A stretch of 9,533 bases of DNA from Candidatus Aminicenantota bacterium (GTDB taxonomy: Bacteria; Acidobacteriota; Aminicenantia; Aminicenantales; Aminicenantaceae), in NCBI GenBank assembly GCA_030620655.1, contig JAUXEH010000100.1, forward strand, positions 1 through 9,533, in the 5' to 3' direction. This document shows, piece after piece, positions 6,033 through 9,533 of this stretch. A model generated the notes under the pieces. That model searched no databases. It was not told the origin of the DNA and was given only the letters and a program-made list of their open reading frames with translations. The position numbers were made by a program, and so were the translations under genes. Every line of letters begins with the position of its first letter. Within the stretch, counting starts at the first letter, position 1.

Positions 6033-7211
6033 ATGATGAGAAGACTTGCACTGCTGCTCGGCTTTGTGATTCTGGCCGCAGGGTGTGTTATATATGTGCC
6101 CCGGGACTACACGGGAGACGTCCCAAACACCGGGGATCGCGGCAGGTACGACTATCGGGGAAGCCGGTACCCAGGTGAACTCGGGCCGGAATATTTCTAT
6201 GACACCCTGAGTCCGTTCGGCTTCTGGGTTCGACGCTCGCCCTACGGGTATGTCTGGATCCCGCACAGCACGGCCTACGGCTGGCGGCCTTACACATCCG
6301 GGCGCTGGTTGTGGACAGATCACGGGTGGACCTGGGTCTCGGGTTATGAATGGGGTCAGGTCTGCTTCCACTACGGGCGCTGGGGATGGGATGCGGCCCT
6401 GGGATGGTACTGGGTTCCCGGATTTAGGTGGGGCCCGTCCTGGGTAGCCTGGAGGTATGGGCCCGGGCACATCGGCTGGGCTCCTCTGCCTCCCGACGTC
6501 CGCTTCGAGGTCGGTGTTGGGATCTCATCACTGCCATATGCCCTGAGCGACCGGTACTGGGTGTTCGTAGAGGATAGGTTTTTCTACGATACCCGGTTGT
6601 CCCCCCATGTCATCCCACCGGAGCGGAACCTGACCTTTGTCCGGGCCAGCCAGCTGCGGATGGACATATCGGTCCAGGGAGAGCGGATCCTCAATAGAGG
6701 TTTGGAAAAGAGTCGGGTGAGCGACCTCAGCGGCCGGGGGATCACCGAGCATCGGCTGCGGCAGTCCCAAACCCCAGGAAGACCCGAGATCCATACCGGG
6801 TTCCTGTACGTGTATTCGCCCCGGGTGAGAGACAAAGAGTCCTATGTGCCGCCCCGGGTGCTCGATTCCTCAGAGGTCCGCGACCGGGTCATAGAACGCA
6901 AGATGGAGGGCTACAGAGAAAAGAGCGGGCAGCCGCTGGAGGAAGAGATCCGCCAAATTCAGGGGCAGGAGCGGAAAAAACTGGAAGAGAGCCAGCAGAA
7001 AGAGATCGAGCGCCTGGTACGACAGACTGAAGAGGAAAAAAACAAGGCGAAAACACGGACCGAGCGAGACAGGGTCGAACAGGAGAGCAAGGAAAGGCTG
7101 AGCAGGGCAAAGACCCGGCACGAGACGGAGCAGACAGAGATCAAGAACAGGCAGACGAAGGAGCGCGAAAAGGTCTCGAAGTCGACCGCGACGAAGAAGA
7201 AAAAGAGGTAG
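6033..7211 (+). CDS. DUF6600-like Trp/Tyr/Gly-rich lipoprotein with charged helical tail
   Basis: Predicted envelope lipoprotein of 392 residues, function unknown. The signal peptide MMRRLALLLGFVILAAGC ends in the lipobox LAAGC with Cys18 as the lipidated residue. Val19 at +2 rather than Asp is compatible with outer-membrane sorting. Residues 61-152 hold 16 tryptophans in repeated YG-W-P / W-W modules (for example YGWRPYTSGRWLW, 82-94, and YGRWGWDAALGWYWVPG, 114-130), ending in GWAPLPP (148-154). This is the DUF6600 pattern as I recall it. Residues about 280-392 are almost all E, K, R and Q, probably a long charged helix or coiled coil, ending in KKKKR. The start lies 7 bp after rocD with no clear ribosome binding site. 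ATG 6033 and 6036 are both possible. Translation may depend on ribosomes finishing rocD. No enzyme motif is seen. Confidence 0.88.
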   Translation: MMRRLALLLGFVILAAGCVIYVPRDYTGDVPNTGDRGRYDYRGSRYPGELGPEYFYDTLSPFGFWVRRSPYGYVWIPHSTAYGWRPYTSGRWLWTDHGWTWVSGYEWGQVCFHYGRWGWDAALGWYWVPGFRWGPSWVAWRYGPGHIGWAPLPPDVRFEVGVGISSLPYALSDRYWVFVEDRFFYDTRLSPHVIPPERNLTFVRASQLRMDISVQGERILNRGLEKSRVSDLSGRGITEHRLRQSQTPGRPEIHTGFLYVYSPRVRDKESYVPPRVLDSSEVRDRVIERKMEGYREKSGQPLEEEIRQIQGQERKKLEESQQKEIERLVRQTEEEKNKAKTRTERDRVEQESKERLSRAKTRHETEQTEIKNRQTKEREKVSKSTATKKKKR

Positions 7212-7238
7212 AGGAACATTTTATTTCAGAGGGAAGTG

Positions 7239-7247
7239 TGCTAATAT
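7239..7247 (+). promoter_or_regulatory. Possible promoter of the dnaX-ybaB-recR operon
   Basis: TGC-TAATAT at 7239-7247 resembles an extended -10 element (core 4/6). The sequence 17 bp upstream (TTTTAT, 7219-7224) is a poor -35. It lies in the AT-richest part of the 98-bp gap between the lipoprotein gene and dnaX. The leader would be about 55 nt. No hairpin terminator for the upstream gene is visible in this gap. Confidence 0.35.
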
Positions 7248-7309
7248 ATCTTACCCGTAGATAGGATCGAAAACTCCGCATCCTCACCCGGATTCAACGG
7301 ATCGAACAC

Positions 7310-8809
7310 ATGAGCTATTTAGTGTATGCCCGAAAGTATAGGCCGATGAGCTTCGACGAGATGATCGGGCAGCAGGGCGTGAAACAGACGCTCAAGAACG
7401 CCATACAGAACCAGCGTGTCGCCCAGGCCTACATCTTTTCCGGGACCCGGGGAGTGGGGAAGACCACGGCCGCCCGCATCCTGGCCAAGGCCCTGAACTG
7501 CAAGGAAGGGCCCACCCCCACGCCGTGCAATGTCTGCGAATTCTGCACCGAGATCAACGAAGACCGGTCGGTGGATGTGATCGAGATCGACGGCGCCTCC
7601 AACACCGGCGTGGACGACGTGAGGTCCCTGCGCGAAGGCGTGCAGTACAAGCCCATCCACTGCCGCACCAAGGTCATCATCATCGATGAGATCCACATGC
7701 TGTCCAAGTCCGCCTTCAACGCCCTGCTCAAGACACTGGAAGAGCCGCCGCCCAACACGGTGTTTATCTTCGCCACCACCGAGTTCCACAAGGTGCCGGC
7801 GACCATCGTGTCCCGCTGCCAGCACTTCGAGTTCAAGCGGATCTCCCATTCCGAGATCATAGATCAACTGCGCTGGATCGCGGGTAAGGAGGGCATCACC
7901 ATCTCGGATCCGGGGCTCAACCTGATCGCCGATGCGGCGGAGGGAAGCCTGCGCGATGCCCAGAGCCTGCTGGACCAGGCAGTCGCCTTTTCCGGAGACC
8001 GGGTGAAGGACGAAGACCTCAAGGAGATCCTGGGCACCATCAGTCGTGACCTCCTTTTCCAGTGTTCCTCATCCGTACTGGAGGAGGAGCCGGACCGGAT
8101 ATTCACGCTGGTGGAAACGGTCACAGACAGCGGCTATGACCTGCGCAGGTTCCATGAAGAGCTTATCCGGCATTTCCGCGATCTGCTGCTTGTCCGTTCC
8201 GTCAAAAACGCGGAGGAGCTGATGCCCTTCACGGCCGAAGAAATCCAGGGATTGAGGACTGAGGCCGCAAAAGCCGGGCCCGAAGACCTGCTGCGGTATC
8301 TTCTTTCTCTCCAACAGGGTGAACAGGGCCTGAAGTTCTCTTCCCATCCCCGCATCTATCTGGAAGCCATGCTGGTCAAGCTCTGCCACTACCGCAGGCT
8401 CACGCCCTTGGAGGACCTGTTGAAACAGGTGCAGGAACTGAGCGGACGGGGCCCGGCGATGCCCGAACGGGAAACCCGGGTGCAGCCGAAAGTCAAACCG
8501 GCTGAGCCGAAATCGAGGCCTGCGCTGCAGGCCGTCCCCGAGGCTGCCACGCCACCGGTGCCCTCTCCCTCCCTCCCTCCTTCCAGGAAGGCGGAGGTAA
8601 GCCGGGCGCCTCAGAAAGAAACGCAGCCGGTCGAGCCGCGGCCGGTAGGCCGCCCGCCTGAGTCCGGGAACAGCACACCCGCGGATGATGTGCTCAAAGA
8701 TCCGGCGGTGAAGAGCTTCATGCAGACGTTCAAGGCGCAGATCCTGTCCATCGAACCCAAGAAAGGCGAGAAAGTCGCCACCAGGGACTTCAAAGATCTG
8801 GTGGATTAG
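7310..8809 (+). CDS. dnaX: DNA polymerase III subunit tau/gamma (clamp loader)
   Basis: AAA+ clamp-loader subunit, 499 residues, loading the beta clamp on primed DNA and linking the replisome. The start MSYLVYARKYRPMSFDEMIGQ is textbook. Walker A GTRGVGKT is at 45-52, the zinc-module cysteines are C64, C73, C76 and C79, Walker B VIIIDE at 122-127, sensor 1 FATTE at 154-158, the SRC motif at 168-170 and the sensor 2 region GSLRDAQSLLDQA follows in domain II. A Pro/Arg-rich linker spans about 405-455. A short conserved tail follows (DDVLKDPAVKSFMQTFKAQI, from about 459). E. coli tau is 643 residues, so the C-terminal tau region is much shorter. No A-rich slippery site or A9 tract is seen for producing a separate gamma form. 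The ribosome binding site is weak (GGA, 8 nt upstream). It leads the block with ybaB and recR. Confidence 0.97.
   Translation: MSYLVYARKYRPMSFDEMIGQQGVKQTLKNAIQNQRVAQAYIFSGTRGVGKTTAARILAKALNCKEGPTPTPCNVCEFCTEINEDRSVDVIEIDGASNTGVDDVRSLREGVQYKPIHCRTKVIIIDEIHMLSKSAFNALLKTLEEPPPNTVFIFATTEFHKVPATIVSRCQHFEFKRISHSEIIDQLRWIAGKEGITISDPGLNLIADAAEGSLRDAQSLLDQAVAFSGDRVKDEDLKEILGTISRDLLFQCSSSVLEEEPDRIFTLVETVTDSGYDLRRFHEELIRHFRDLLLVRSVKNAEELMPFTAEEIQGLRTEAAKAGPEDLLRYLLSLQQGEQGLKFSSHPRIYLEAMLVKLCHYRRLTPLEDLLKQVQELSGRGPAMPERETRVQPKVKPAEPKSRPALQAVPEAATPPVPSPSLPPSRKAEVSRAPQKETQPVEPRPVGRPPESGNSTPADDVLKDPAVKSFMQTFKAQILSIEPKKGEKVATRDFKDLVD
8561..8580 (-). other. Canonical G-quadruplex motif on the dnaX template strand
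   Basis: The minus strand reads four GGG runs with loops of A, A and AGA (plus-strand CCC at 8561-8563, 8567-8569, 8571-8573 and 8575-8577). This meets the strict G3 short-loop definition. It encodes the PSPSLPPS part of the DnaX linker, near residues 418-425. The motif is seen; folding in the cell is inferred. The repetition could simply reflect Pro/Ser codons. Confidence 0.55.
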
Positions 8810-8820
8810 AGGAGATCATC

Positions 8821-9132
8821 ATGAAAGGCATGGGTAACCTGCAAAAAATGCTCAAACAGGCCCAGGAAATGCAGGAGAATATGCAGCGCGAGCTGAGCGA
8901 GATGCGAGTGGAGGGTTCCTCCGGAGGCGGCATGGTCGTCGTCACCCTGGACGGTACCAAGAGCCTGTTGTCCGTCAAGCTCGATCCCGAGGTCGTGGAC
9001 AAGGACGACGTGGAGATGCTTGAGGACCTGATCACAGCCGCCTTCAACGATGCCGGCGCCAAGGTCGACGAGGAAGTCTCCCAGAAAATGGGCGCCATGG
9101 GAGCCGGTCTCAAAATCCCGGGGCTGTTCTGA
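8821..9132 (+). CDS. ybaB: Nucleoid-associated protein YbaB/EbfC
   Basis: Small DNA-binding protein of 103 residues that dimerises and binds DNA, affecting nucleoid structure. It has a Met/Gln-rich N-terminal helix (MGNLQKMLKQAQEMQENMQ, residues 4-22), then the conserved VEGSSGGGMVVVTLDG strand region (30-45), LLSVKLDPEVVD (49-60) and a C-terminal helix with LEDLITAAFNDA (67-78). The C-terminus ends in a GLKIPGLF-type tail, as in the family. Length is normal. GAGGAG lies 6 nt before ATG 8821, overlapping the dnaX stop. Its stop overlaps the recR start by one base. The position between dnaX and recR is widely conserved. Confidence 0.96.
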   Translation: MKGMGNLQKMLKQAQEMQENMQRELSEMRVEGSSGGGMVVVTLDGTKSLLSVKLDPEVVDKDDVEMLEDLITAAFNDAGAKVDEEVSQKMGAMGAGLKIPGLF

Positions 9133-9533
9133 TGCTGGAAAAAGACCACCCCCTCCAGCGCCTTATCGGGGAGATCAAGAAGATCCCCGGCATCGGGGCA
9201 AAATCCGCCCAGAGGATCGCGTTCTACTTGATCGGGCTGCCTCAAGCGGAGGCGGACAGTCTGGCCGATGCCATAAAGGATGCCAAGCGCAAGCTCTTTT
9301 ACTGTTCCGTTTGCAACAGCCTGACCCACCGGGATCCCTGTTTTCACTGCACCAAGGAATTGGACGGGGATGAGACCTTGTGTGTGGTCGAGGAGCCGTT
9401 CAACATCGCTTCCATCGGGCGTACAGGTGTCTTCAAGGGGCGTTATCATGTCCTGTTGGGAGCCCTGTCCCCGCTGAAGGGGGTGGGTCCCGATGAGTTG
9501 AAGGCCGATCAGCTGGTCGCACGCGTAAGGGAA
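9132..9533 (+). CDS. recR: Recombination protein RecR, partial (C-terminus outside window)
   Basis: Recombination mediator that works with RecF/RecO to load RecA at single-strand gaps. The first 134 codons are visible and the frame is open to the window end; family length is about 200 residues. The helix-hairpin-helix is KIPGIGAKSAQRIAFYL (17-33). A four-cysteine zinc finger follows: C58, C61, C70 and C73. The Toprim domain begins at about 81 (ETLCVVEEPFNIASIGRTG) and continues GRYHVLLGALSPLKGVGPDEL (103-123). Within it, N91 and G96 stand where E. coli RecR has Asp (SPADI) and Glu (YAIE). ATG 9132 overlaps the ybaB stop as TGATG, implying translational coupling. There is no strong ribosome binding site of its own. 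Confidence 0.96.
   Translation, partial: MLEKDHPLQRLIGEIKKIPGIGAKSAQRIAFYLIGLPQAEADSLADAIKDAKRKLFYCSVCNSLTHRDPCFHCTKELDGDETLCVVEEPFNIASIGRTGVFKGRYHVLLGALSPLKGVGPDELKADQLVARVRE

Noticed and set aside
7264..7306. Direct repeat GGATCGAA at 7264-7271 and 7299-7306 in the dnaX leader
   Set aside because: Only 8 bp, two copies, 35 bp apart; within chance expectation, though it could be noted if conserved.
7212..7309. SRP (4.5S) RNA gene next to dnaX
   Set aside because: The gap is only 98 bp, and I see neither the conserved SRP tetraloop/asymmetric loop nor a long hairpin.
8790..9449. 219-codon open frame on the minus strand
   Set aside because: Antisense of ybaB and recR, both of which are unambiguous.

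Overview
The window looks like an ordinary stretch of chromosome from a moderately high-GC Gram-negative bacterium. The lipobox lipoprotein, the dnaX-ybaB-recR order, the short GntR-ABC cassette and the codon use suggest a deltaproteobacterial (Desulfobacterota-like) source. That assignment is inference; no marker gene here settles it. I see no prophage, insertion sequence, CRISPR array or obvious defence system.

Layout. (1) Positions 1-1907, minus strand: a self-regulated ABC export cassette read right to left. It starts with a very good sigma-70 promoter overlapped by a palindromic operator, then a YtrA-type GntR repressor, an unannotated 28-residue single-span membrane peptide whose start overlaps the gntR stop, an ABC ATPase, and an ABC-2 permease that runs off the window start. 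(2) Positions 2035-3024, plus strand: a short homoserine dehydrogenase without an ACT domain. Its start codon sits where transcription from the nearby TATAAT would begin. (3) Positions 3104-3196, plus strand: tRNA-Ser(GGA) with encoded CCA. (4) Positions 3210-4607, minus strand: an alanine/glycine:cation symporter convergent with the tRNA. (5) Positions 4808-6025, plus strand: ornithine aminotransferase, divergent from the symporter, with about 200 bp of shared control region. (6) Positions 6033-7211, plus strand: a Trp/Tyr/Gly-rich DUF6600-like lipoprotein with a long charged tail, starting 7 bp after rocD. (7) Positions 7310-9533, plus strand: dnaX, ybaB (ebfC) and the first 134 codons of recR, tightly packed in the replication/repair order common in bacteria.

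How the genes work together. The left cassette is probably induced when an unknown ligand releases the GntR repressor, making the pump in one transcript. Hom, AgcS and RocD all touch amino-acid metabolism (homoserine synthesis, Ala/Gly import, ornithine to glutamate-semialdehyde) but are separate transcription units. DnaX (clamp loader), YbaB (nucleoid-associated) and RecR (gap repair) form the housekeeping block.

The most novel items are the 28-residue membrane peptide and the operator/promoter architecture of the ABC cassette. Also worth a look are a textbook G-quadruplex motif on the template strand of the dnaX linker, a likely leaderless start for hom, and two unusual substitutions in the RecR Toprim domain.
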